The notes below the pieces were generated by a model, which was given only the letters and a program-made list of their open reading frames with translations, ran no database searches and was not told where the DNA came from. From Thiothrix nivea DSM 5205 (GTDB taxonomy: Bacteria > Pseudomonadota > Gammaproteobacteria > Thiotrichales > Thiotrichaceae), in assembly GCF_000260135.1 (NCBI RefSeq), contig NZ_JH651384.1:1987693-2051692 (forward strand): a DNA stretch of 64,000 nucleotides, given 5' to 3'. Shown in pieces: positions 1 through 6,367 of this stretch. Both the position numbers and the translations under genes were made by a program. How positions within the stretch are numbered: the first letter of the stretch is position 1; each line of letters begins with the position of its first letter.

Positions 1-166
1 TGCGGATTTCCTGCACGCCATGCCCGATTCCTATCATGGGCTTCCAATCGTCTGGTTCATCGCCCAATTGCAGCAAATGAAGCTGATAACCTGCTTCCCG
101 CCGTGCATCTTCGGGAAATTCGCATAAATCGCGGTAACTTCTCCCCATCCAGCGGATGTCTTTCAT
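1..166 (-). CDS. Partial HigB/Gp49-like (phage-derived, RelE-fold) toxin
   Basis: Reading the minus strand from the ATG at 166 gives about 55 residues before the window edge. It begins MKDIRWMGRSYRDL and continues with FPEDARREAGYQL, a DDWKPM segment and GHGVQEIR. This order (N-terminal WxGxSxxDL, a PxxxRxxxGYxL helix, then KPM..G.GV.EIR) is typical of the phage-derived Gp49-like/HigB toxins, ribosome-dependent mRNA interferases of the RelE fold. The C-terminal half and the expected downstream Xre-type antitoxin lie beyond the left edge, so pairing cannot be checked. A TATAAT hexamer lies about 20 bases upstream of the start on the same strand. It belongs with the toxin-antitoxin genes between 3.5 and 4.6 kb as accessory cargo. 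The family call is fairly secure; activity is unknown. Confidence 0.72.
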   Translation of the reverse strand, partial: MKDIRWMGRSYRDLCEFPEDARREAGYQLHLLQLGDEPDDWKPMIGIGHGVQEIR

Positions 167-212
167 GCTTGTTTGTCCATTATATAAAATTTGGCATATT
201 TAGCCAGTATCA

Positions 213-1433
213 TCATTTGGCGTTGGTTTTGTGAATCGGCAGTATCTCTGCACCAGCAGACTTGCCCGCCACACCCGTGATGCGTTTGCCGGTCGCTTCC
301 AGCGCCTCCCGCAAATTGTCTTGCGCAAACCGCGCATAACGCTCTGTAGTGCGCAAGTCTTTGTGGTTCAGTATCTTGCCCACCAGATACAGCGAATTAC
401 CGCCCTGCACCAGCCATGAAGCGATAGTGTGGCGCAAGTCATGGATGCGTATGTCAGTCAGCCCTGAACGCGCCCTGATGCGTTCCCAGGGCTTTTTCAG
501 GTCATAGAGTGGTTGGCCTTCCTTTTGACCGGGGAAAATGTGCGGGTTGCCTTCCAAACGCGGGATATTTTCCAGTACCGCCATTGCTTCGGTAGTGAGT
601 GGCAAGTAGTGAGGTTTGCCATTTTTGGTTTTGGGTAAAACAATCTGCTTGGTATTGAAGTCGATCTGTTCCCACTTTGCCGTTCTCAGTTCACTCTTGC
701 GCAAGCCCGTCAGCAGGTAAAGCCAGAAGGCGGAACTGACATGAATCTCTTCCTGCTCAATCGCCGCTATCAGTTTGGGCAGTTCTTCCGGGGTGACGTA
801 ACGATCCCGCCCTTCTTCTTTGTAGAAGCTGATTTCACGCGCTGGATTCTCGAAGGTTTTGGGAACTACCCCCCACTTTTTGGCTTCACGGAACATGACC
901 GACAGTAATTTAACCAGACGGTTGGCGGTAGGTTGCTGCGTCTTGCCAATATCCAGATGCAGTTGGGCAACATCATCATGGGTAATGCTGATCATCAAAC
1001 GCTTACCGAAACGCGGTATCAGGTATTTGTGAATACGGGAGTAGGATGAATCCCAAGAGCCGGGATTATGCGGTTTCAGATAGCGTTCCACGAATGAATC
1101 TGCAAACTCTGCAAATGTGCCGGATTCACGTTTCAGGTCACGCGCCGCCAATGGGTCAATATCATCCAGCAGCCCAACAAGGTCACGTTGCGCCCGTTCA
1201 CGCGCCTGCACCAAGGTCAGTGTGCCATGCTGACCAATGGTTTTAAGACGTTTGCGCCGGTTGTGCCAATACATGATGATGAATGACTTTTTGCCAGTCG
1301 GATAAATGCGGATACCGAAGCCGGAAAGCTCCGTATCCCACCACACATCACGTTCATTCTTGGTCTTGTCACCACTATAAGCTAATGACTTTATAAGGGT
1401 TTCGGTTAGTCTGGCCTTTTTTTCGGTCTGCAC
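213..1433 (-). CDS. Tyrosine recombinase/integrase with DUF4102-type N-terminus
   Basis: A 406-residue site-specific recombinase. Residues 8-55 resemble the N-terminal arm-binding domain of prophage and island integrases (WWDTELSGFGIRIYPTGKKS). A core-binding SAM-like domain follows at about 105-200, and the catalytic domain at about 215-385. The catalytic residues are visible: Arg in TGLRKSELRTAKW, the HxxR box in IHDLRHTIASW, and the nucleophilic Tyr in LNHKDLRTTERYARF. Length and motifs are complete, so it is probably active. Its start faces the tRNA-Arg remnant 144 bases away, suggesting that it mobilises DNA lying to the left of that site. It is unrelated at a detailed level to the broken P4-type integrase on the other side of the attachment site. 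Confidence 0.9.
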   Translation of the reverse strand: MQTEKKARLTETLIKSLAYSGDKTKNERDVWWDTELSGFGIRIYPTGKKSFIIMYWHNRRKRLKTIGQHGTLTLVQARERAQRDLVGLLDDIDPLAARDLKRESGTFAEFADSFVERYLKPHNPGSWDSSYSRIHKYLIPRFGKRLMISITHDDVAQLHLDIGKTQQPTANRLVKLLSVMFREAKKWGVVPKTFENPAREISFYKEEGRDRYVTPEELPKLIAAIEQEEIHVSSAFWLYLLTGLRKSELRTAKWEQIDFNTKQIVLPKTKNGKPHYLPLTTEAMAVLENIPRLEGNPHIFPGQKEGQPLYDLKKPWERIRARSGLTDIRIHDLRHTIASWLVQGGNSLYLVGKILNHKDLRTTERYARFAQDNLREALEATGKRITGVAGKSAGAEILPIHKTNAK

Positions 1434-1576
1434 TGAGTCACCATTTTTGAGTCACCTATAAGTCACCATGATAGCTGAATTCATGTGCATTTAGGTGTAG
1501 TTTGGTAAAAACAACAATGCTTTTAAATGTAACGACTTGTAGCCAGATGATGCAAGCTGTATGAGATTGATTCTCA

Positions 1577-1621
1577 CTCCGAAGCCGAGGGTCGCTGGTT
1601 CGATTCCAGCCGGGTGCGCCA
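1577..1621 (+). other. attachment site: 3' half of a tRNA-Arg (anticodon CCG)
   Basis: These 45 bases read as the last part of a tRNA: anticodon loop CTCCGAA, the 3' strand of the anticodon stem (GCCGA), a five-base variable loop, a perfect T arm GCTGG-TTCGATT-CCAGC, the acceptor 3' strand CGGGTGC, discriminator G and encoded CCA. The bases upstream cannot pair with the stem (TCTCA against GCCGA), and no GCACCCG acceptor 5' strand precedes it, so it is not a whole tRNA gene. A CCG anticodon means arginine. Integrases that use tRNA genes regenerate or duplicate exactly such 3' halves, so this is most likely an att core between two integrated elements, flanked by integrase genes at 213-1433 and 1788-2554. 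The intact tRNA must lie outside the window. Confidence 0.75.
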
Positions 1622-1787
1622 AGCCTTCCTTCCATACCCTCTCAGAATCTCTCACTCACCCTTATGGAATGCGCCTTGCAGGGGCTTTTTCCGTGTCACA
1701 CCCTCTCACACCCTGCCATATCATCCCGCGCGATTGGCTGCATTATTGTCTGCATACCTTCAACAACAAGCTGAGGATGCAACCAAA

Positions 1788-2554
1788 ATGGAAAGAAAGT
1801 TAACAAATACAAAGGCTAAGAACGGAAAAACCAAACCGGGCGGGAAACCCGCCATCCTGACAGATGGGGGAGGGCTTTTTCTGTACGTCACCACCCTGGG
1901 GAAATACTGGCGCTATTCCTACCGGTTGGGCGGGAAGCGCCAAACGCTATCCATCGGCAGTTACCCGGAAATCACCCTGGAACAGGCGCGGGAATTGCAC
2001 CGGAAAGCGCGGGCGCAACTGGCCAGGGGCATCAAGCCAAGCAACCCAAGGCACACAGAAAGCACTGCGGACACCTTCCAGACCGTAGCCCTGGAATGGT
2101 TCAACCGTAGCAAGCCAGGGTGGTCTGAAAGCCACACAACACGGACAGAAAGCTGCTTACGGCGCGATGTATTCCCATGGATCGGGAAAATGGAGGTGGG
2201 TGCGGTAACACCAAGCAACATCATCAAGATTCTTCAGCGGGTAGAATCCAGAGGGGCGGGTGACACCGCCAGACGTGTAAGGCAGATAATCAGCCAGATA
2301 TACAAATACGCAGTAACCATGGAACTGACCGACCGCAACCCGGCGACGGACATAGACACAAGAATCATTCTGAAACCGCTGCGGACGCGATAGAACGGCA
2401 GCTCGCACACAAGGAACCCAACAAGATCAGGGCGGCATACAACCGGGCGGAATACCAGGAGGAACGCACCCGCATGATGCAGGCATGGGCGGACTACCTG
2501 GACGAACTGAAAGCAGGCGGGCAGGTTCTGGCATTCAAGGCCAAGGCAAGATAA
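1788..2554 (+). pseudogene. P4-type integrase, broken by an internal deletion and frameshift
   Basis: The reading frame from the ATG at 1788 gives the N-terminal DUF4102 domain and core-binding domain of a P4-family integrase (TDGGGLFLYV, YRLGGKRQTLSIGSYPEI, ending TDRNPATDID) and then stops at 2393. From about 2362 a second frame gives the typical C-terminus (DAIERQLAHKEPNKIRAAYN and AEYQEERTRMMQAWADYLDE), ending at TAA 2554. Between the two pieces roughly 150 residues with the catalytic Arg and HxxR box are missing; only the presumed nucleophile Tyr in RAAYNR survives. The gene is therefore an internally deleted remnant. Its position just after the tRNA-Arg half is the standard arrangement for P4-like islands. 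The first part of the open frame before 1788 is tRNA and leader sequence and is not coding. Confidence 0.85.
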
Positions 2555-2585
2555 CCACGCCAGACAACCATGGAAACAAACACTT

Positions 2586-2608
2586 AGCCGGGAATCCCCG
2601 GCTTTTTT
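2586..2608 (+). terminator. Rho-independent terminator after the integrase remnant
   Basis: A perfect 7-bp stem AGCCGGG/CCCGGCT with loop AATC is followed by a run of six T on the plus strand. It lies 32 bases after the last codon of the broken integrase and would end its transcript. Confidence 0.75.
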
Positions 2609-2652
2609 GTGCAGTGAACATGAAGTTTCGTTTTCGGAAGCGTTACTTTTTA

Positions 2653-2745
2653 CGTGTCCTTGGTGTCCCGAAGGGTTTATTTTGTTGTTTCTATGGGTAT
2701 TTTTTCGGGACACCAGCGGGACACCATGCAAAAGTGCTGGTGTCC
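2653..2745. repeat. Cluster of GTGTCC / GGACAC repeats (iteron or integrase arm-site candidate)
   Basis: Within about 90 bases are TGGTGTCCCG (2661-2670), two copies of its exact complement CGGGACACCA (2706-2715 and 2717-2726, 11 bases apart), TGGTGTCCG (2738-2746) and a weaker ACGTGTCC (2653-2660). The rest of the 2555-2900 stretch has no convincing gene. Clusters of short direct and inverted repeats next to an integrase are commonly arm-type binding sites for the integrase or excisionase, or iterons of a replication origin. Which of these applies cannot be decided from the sequence. Confidence 0.55.
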
Positions 2746-2940
2746 GTGGCGTCCTTTTTTATCGTTGAAAATTCTACTATTGGTTTTTTCAATAATTAAG
2801 GCAGGGGATATGCTTCCCTGCATGGTTTGCCATGCTACACTTCCCGCCATACAACACCGCCACGCGGGAAACCCCGGAACCACCCAACGGGTACAGGAAA
2901 CCATGAACGACACACCCAAAAAGACTTTGACCCTCACCCG

Positions 2941-2957
2941 CCAGCCAGCCAGCCAGC
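2941..2957 (+). repeat. (CCAG)4 tetranucleotide tract
   Basis: Four exact CCAG units followed by C lie between an ATG at 2903 (reading MNDTPKKTLTLTRQPAS) and the ProQ/FinO-like coding frame. The ATG frame and the ProQ frame differ by one base here; removing one four-base unit joins them. The tract is short for a classical phase-variation repeat, but it falls at the point where the frame is lost. Confidence 0.6.
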
Positions 2958-2981
2958 GGCGAAGCACCCGCACTGGGCCAG

Positions 2982-3455
2982 GTGAAACGATCCGGCAAGC
3001 GCATCATCCGGCGCGAAGACATCCCCGGAATCAACAAACCGTCAACAAAGCCAAACCCGCAGCCAGCAAGGGGAGGGAAGGGCAAAGACCCGAAAAAGAA
3101 GCCCGCCCGCAAGCCTGCCATCAAGCCACCCGTTACCCCACCCAGCGACCTGAAAGCCCGCGAACTGAACGACCGCCTGAACGCCTTCACCGTCTGGCGC
3201 GATTACCTGCCGTTGGCTATCGGTATCGACAAGGACGTGTTCCGCCTGGTGAATGAGGAACACTTCCCCGGCGCATCCAAGAAAGTTGTCCGCAAAACGC
3301 TGGCCATGCACGCCAACCATGGGTGCTACCTGCAAGCAGTCACCCAGGGCGAGGCGCGTTACCGCCTGGACGGCACGGAAGAGGGCGACATTACCGCCTA
3401 CCAGCAGCAACTTGCGGCGGAAACCCTCACCAAACGGCAAGCACCGAAGGGCTGA
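2982..3455 (+). CDS. ProQ/FinO-family RNA-binding protein (N-terminus frameshifted)
   Basis: The frame from the GTG at 2982 gives 157 residues. A basic, proline- and lysine-rich N-terminal region is followed at about 65-140 by a ProQ/FinO domain (AFTVWRDYLPLAIGIDKDVF, FPGASKKVVRKTLAMH, YLQAV, GEARYRLDG). Such proteins bind structured RNA and small RNAs and are often carried on plasmids and islands. The likely native start is the ATG at 2903: its first residues MNDTPKKTLTLTR suit this family, but that frame leaves the ProQ frame inside the (CCAG)4 tract at 2941-2957. Deleting one CCAG restores one continuous protein of about 182 residues. Either the gene is switched off by slippage, a shorter product starts at the GTG, or the assembly has an error there. 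The domain call is solid; expression status is open. Confidence 0.75.
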   Translation: MKRSGKRIIRREDIPGINKPSTKPNPQPARGGKGKDPKKKPARKPAIKPPVTPPSDLKARELNDRLNAFTVWRDYLPLAIGIDKDVFRLVNEEHFPGASKKVVRKTLAMHANHGCYLQAVTQGEARYRLDGTEEGDITAYQQQLAAETLTKRQAPKG

Positions 3456-3500
3456 ATGTTTCTTCTCGCTTATCCAGCTTTCTGTATATACAATTAAATC

Positions 3501-3776
3501 ATGAATACATGGGATGAAAACAAACGCACCGAAAACATGGAACGGCATGACGGCATAGACTTTGCCGAACTTGAGTGTTTGTTTGATGCGCCCATGGTGA
3601 CGGTGGAAGATGCGCGGGAAGCCTACGGGGAAGAGCGGCTGCAAAGCCTTTGCTGGTATCGTGGGCGGGTTGTCTTCCTGGTATGGACAGAACGCGGCGA
3701 AGATGCGCACCTCATATCCTGCCGCTATGGTAACAAGCATGAAACACGACAATACTTCAAAGCCTTGGGGCTTTAG
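3501..3776 (+). CDS. brnT: BrnT-family type II toxin
   Basis: A 91-residue protein with the BrnT pattern: WDENKRTENMERHDGIDF at the N-terminus, a central LFDAP segment, YGEERLQSLCWYRGR and then VFLVWTERGEDAHLISCRYG. BrnT toxins are RelE-fold ribonucleases that halt growth and are neutralised by the DNA-binding BrnA. The gene overlaps the start of the downstream brnA by 38 bases, as expected for a co-translated pair. TATACAAT just before the start (3486-3493) could be a -10 box of a nearly leaderless transcript; no clear ribosome-binding site is seen. Length is normal for the family. Confidence 0.85.
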   Translation: MNTWDENKRTENMERHDGIDFAELECLFDAPMVTVEDAREAYGEERLQSLCWYRGRVVFLVWTERGEDAHLISCRYGNKHETRQYFKALGL

Positions 3777-4062
3777 CCCTGAGCAAATCGCAGCGGCTTT
3801 GGATGCTGCGCCCTACAAAGTAGAAGACCCTGATACCCCGTATGACCCCAATGACGAAGCGGCGGTCAATGCGTTTTGGGAAAATGCTGAAGTACGGATG
3901 CCAGGGCAACGCGGCAAACAGAAAAAGCCGGTAAAAATCCCCGTTTCCATTCGGCTTAGCGCCGAGGTGGTGGATTACTTCAAGCAGGGCGGTGAAGGTT
4001 GGCAAACCCGTCTGGAGGAAGCCTTGCAAACCTACATTGCAGAACACCGCAAGGCAGCATAA
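3739..4062 (+). CDS. brnA: BrnA-family antitoxin
   Basis: The frame from the ATG at 3739 gives 107 residues: MKHDNTSKPWGFSPEQIAAA, an acidic middle (DTPYDPNDEAAVNAFWENAE) and a C-terminal ribbon-helix-helix segment (VKIPVSIRLSAEVVDYFKQG). That is the BrnA layout: an N-terminal toxin-binding part, then an RHH DNA-binding domain that autorepresses the operon. The start was chosen because MKHD begins a typical BrnA; an in-frame ATG at 3727 would add four residues. It overlaps brnT. It belongs to a complete, probably functional pair carried by the accessory region. Confidence 0.85.
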   Translation: MKHDNTSKPWGFSPEQIAAALDAAPYKVEDPDTPYDPNDEAAVNAFWENAEVRMPGQRGKQKKPVKIPVSIRLSAEVVDYFKQGGEGWQTRLEEALQTYIAEHRKAA

Positions 4063-4113
4063 ACAGCAGATTGAACCTACAATGAAAGCGATTACAAACC
4101 ATGAGGCTTTACC

Positions 4114-4347
4114 ATGGGCATACCTACCAATAACAGGATCACGATCGAAGCAGGCAAGCGCGGCGGCAAGCCATGCATCCGTGGATTGCGGATTACGGTT
4201 TATGATGTGCTGGGCTGGCTGGCGGCGGGCATGGATACACAGGAAATCATTGACGACTTCCCGGAACTGGAAGCCGCAGACATTACCGCTTCCCTGCAAT
4301 TTGCGGCTAACCGTGAACACACCCTGCAAGTGCTGGTTGCGGCATGA
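4114..4347 (+). CDS. DUF433 antitoxin
   Basis: A 77-residue DUF433 protein: RITIEAGKRGGKPCIRGLRI, then a helix-turn-helix-like segment TVYDVLGWLAAGMDTQEIID and DFPELEAADITASLQFAA. DUF433 proteins are small DNA-binding antitoxins (VapB45-like) usually paired with DUF5615 PIN-like toxins. GAGG lies eight bases before the ATG. The stop overlaps the start of the next gene (ATGA), which implies translational coupling. Confidence 0.85.
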   Translation: MGIPTNNRITIEAGKRGGKPCIRGLRITVYDVLGWLAAGMDTQEIIDDFPELEAADITASLQFAANREHTLQVLVAA

Positions 4348-4613
4348 AGCTGTTGCTGGATGAAAACCTTTCGCGGCGCATCATTCCGCAGATTCTGGAC
4401 GCCTACCCGGATTCCTCACAAATCGCCTTGCTGGGCATGGATTCAGCCAATGACCGGCAAGTGTGGGCGTATGCGCAGCAGAACGGCTACATGCTGGTAA
4501 CACAAGACAGCGACTTTAACGAAATGTCGGTACTGTATGGGCATCCACCCAAGGTTATCTGGCTGAAATGCGGCAACCAGCCAAAACAAATGATGCGTGC
4601 CATCCCGCCGTAA
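4344..4613 (+). CDS. DUF5615 PIN-like toxin, C-terminally truncated
   Basis: 89 residues beginning MKLLLDENLSRRIIPQILD, with TQDSDFNEMSVLYGHPPKVI and WLKCGNQPKQ. This is the DUF5615 PIN-like nuclease fold, with the acidic residues in LLDEN and TQDSDF visible. It partners the overlapping DUF433 antitoxin. Family members normally run 20-30 residues further after the WL.CGN segment. Here the protein ends abruptly at MMRAIPP, where sequence of another gene fragment (4614-4786, minus strand) begins. The last helix is therefore missing and the toxin is probably crippled by a recombination junction near 4600-4613. Confidence 0.78.
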   Translation: MKLLLDENLSRRIIPQILDAYPDSSQIALLGMDSANDRQVWAYAQQNGYMLVTQDSDFNEMSVLYGHPPKVIWLKCGNQPKQMMRAIPP

Positions 4614-4786
4614 CTGTTCAATCAGCCCAAACTCCCAGTCCAGATAGGCTTGCATGACTTCCGGAGGGGCATCAGTACCTTCGTAAGGGCGTTGGTAGCG
4701 CCGCTTTCGTCGTTTTCAGTATCCAGCAGCGTGGTCACCTCATCCACAAATTGCTGCAACGGTACTGGCAGTGGATTGTTCTGCAT
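4614..4786 (-). pseudogene. Frameshifted small gene fragment of unknown function
   Basis: A strong Shine-Dalgarno (GAGGAGGG) precedes the minus-strand ATG at 4786. Translation starts MQNNPLPVPLQQFVDEVTTL, continues LDTENDESGA and runs in that frame to a stop at 4622 with nonsense-like sequence. A shift of one base in the GAAAAC run opens another frame reading KRRYQRPYEGTDAPPEV and MQAYLDWEFGLIEQLRRDG, which looks far more protein-like. I read this as one small gene with a frameshift whose 3' end abuts the truncated DUF5615 toxin. The N-terminus faintly resembles cysteine-dioxygenase-like cupins, but there is too little to name it. Confidence 0.4.
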
Positions 4787-4848
4787 CTTGTTACCCTCCT
4801 CTGATAGTATCCTTCCCACTATATCGGAAATACGCTTTAGAGGAAGTC

Positions 4849-6048
4849 ATGAGCAAGCCAACCAACGAAAAACAGGGGTTTTCCACCCGCGCCATTCACC
4901 ACGCCTGGAACCCGTATGCCGGAACCGGCGATCTGAACCCGCCGGTGCACATGAGTTCCACCTACACCTTCCCGACAGTGGAAGACGGGATGCAGCGTTT
5001 CCTGGGTGAGCAGGAAGGCTACGTCTATTCGCGCGTCGGCAACCCGACCACGGTATTACTGGAACAGCGCCTTGCCGACCTGGAAGGCGGGGAAGCCGCG
5101 CTGGTAACGGCTTCCGGCATGGGCGCGACAACTTCACTGTTATGGACATTGTTGCAACCGGGTGATGAAGTGATTGCTGACAAGACGTTATACGGTTGCA
5201 CTTACTCTTTCTTCAATCACGGCTTGCACAAGTTCGGCGTCACGATTACCCATGTCGATATGGCTGACCCGGCTAATCTTGCCGCCGCTATTAGCGCGAA
5301 AACCCGTATCGTGTTTTTCGAGTCCCCCGCTAATCCCAATATGCGGCTGGTGGATATTGCTGCGGTTTCCGACATTGCCCACCAGTACGAAAACTGCAAG
5401 GTGGTGGTCGACAACACCTATTGCACGCCCTACCTGCAACGCCCGCTGGAACTGGGCGCGGATTACGTGGTGCATTCCGCCACCAAATACCTCGGCGGGC
5501 ACGGCGACCTGATTGCAGGTGCCATTGTCGGCGATGCGGAAACCCTGACACAGGTACGTTTCTACGGCGTCAAGGATATGACCGGCGCGGTGATGTCGTC
5601 GCAGGATGCCTTTCTGGTGTTACGTGGCTTGAAAACCCTCGCGCTGCGCATGGAACGCCACAGCCAGAACGCGCAGGCGATTGCCGAATACCTTTCCACG
5701 CATCCCAAGGTTGACGTTTGCCATTACCCCGGACTGGCAAGCTTCCCGCAATACGCGCTGGCGCGGCGGCAGATGGCGTTGCCGGGCGGCATGGTCGCGT
5801 TTGAACTCAAAGGTGGCTTTGAGGCAGGTTGCCGTTTCATGAATGCGCTGAACCTGATTACCCGCGCGGTGAGTCTGGGTGATGCGGAGAGTCTGGCGCA
5901 GCATCCGGCCAGCATGACGCATTCCACTTATTCACTGGAAGAGCGCGCAGAACACATGATCAGCGAAGGGCTGGTGCGTGCGTCTGCGGGGTTGGAGGAT
6001 ACGGCAGATTTGCTGCGGGATGTGGCGCAGGCGCTGGATGCCGCCTGA
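4849..6048 (+). CDS. megL: Methionine gamma-lyase (PLP-dependent Cys/Met metabolism family)
   Basis: A 399-residue PLP enzyme that would cleave L-methionine to methanethiol, ammonia and 2-oxobutyrate. The start at 4849 has AGGAAG seven bases upstream; the longer open frame lacks support. Family motifs are intact: YSRVGNPTTVLLEQRLADLE near residue 60, the PLP lysine K213 in HSATKYLGGHGD, and DNTYCTPYLQRP just before it. The segment DKTLYGCTYSFF puts a cysteine at about residue 117, the hallmark active-site Cys that separates methionine gamma-lyases from cystathionine gamma-lyases and gamma-synthases, which usually have another residue there. Length is standard. It is transcribed alone. An activity on homocysteine or cysteine cannot be excluded from sequence. 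Confidence 0.85.
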   Translation: MSKPTNEKQGFSTRAIHHAWNPYAGTGDLNPPVHMSSTYTFPTVEDGMQRFLGEQEGYVYSRVGNPTTVLLEQRLADLEGGEAALVTASGMGATTSLLWTLLQPGDEVIADKTLYGCTYSFFNHGLHKFGVTITHVDMADPANLAAAISAKTRIVFFESPANPNMRLVDIAAVSDIAHQYENCKVVVDNTYCTPYLQRPLELGADYVVHSATKYLGGHGDLIAGAIVGDAETLTQVRFYGVKDMTGAVMSSQDAFLVLRGLKTLALRMERHSQNAQAIAEYLSTHPKVDVCHYPGLASFPQYALARRQMALPGGMVAFELKGGFEAGCRFMNALNLITRAVSLGDAESLAQHPASMTHSTYSLEERAEHMISEGLVRASAGLEDTADLLRDVAQALDAA

Positions 6049-6259
6049 GTTATGCCGCAATATTATTTATTGCAGCAATAATTTCGATTAGCATCTCAAC
6101 AGTAAATGGATTACTTTATTGACAATATGCTGAAATATATTTCTCTTTGCTAACAAATAAAGCAGAGCGGCATCTGTTTCATATAAATTTTCTGGGACTT
6201 AAACTCCATTAATAACAACAGTCAACAATAAAAACACATCATTCCATTTTGCGGGTGAA

Positions 6260-6367
6260 TTTTCTCGGCTCAGTGAGAGCTTTCCAGACAGGTTGCCGGT
6301 GCAAACCCGGCAACCACACCCGTGTCCCGATGGCAACCGTAATCTGTAGTGCCAGCGCGAGGGAGAC
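6260..6367 (+). promoter_or_regulatory. Structured 5' leader with a perfect hairpin, cobalamin-riboswitch-like in places
   Basis: The 319-base gap between the methionine gamma-lyase and the first BTAD gene is AT-rich for its first 190 bases and then changes. GGTTGCCGG (6291-6299) pairs perfectly with CCGGCAACC (6307-6315) across loop TGCAAAC. The loop and inner stem resemble L5/P5 of cobalamin riboswitches (CGGTGCAAATCCG). Further on, GGCAACCGTAAT and GCCAGCGCGAGGGAGAC loosely recall the conserved GCAACTGTAAT and GCCAGGAGACC blocks. The last block contains the ribosome-binding site of the next gene. The match is only partial and the upstream GGGAA block is absent, so this may be an unrelated structured leader. 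Confidence 0.3.

Noticed and set aside
1561-1803. Open frame running through the tRNA remnant into the integrase leader
   Set aside because: It overlaps the tRNA-Arg half and has no protein-like features; the integrase start is at 1788.
2941-2957. Treating the CCAG tract as a proven phase-variation switch
   Set aside because: Four units are too few to be sure; a sequencing error or simple decay explains it as well, so it is reported only as a candidate.
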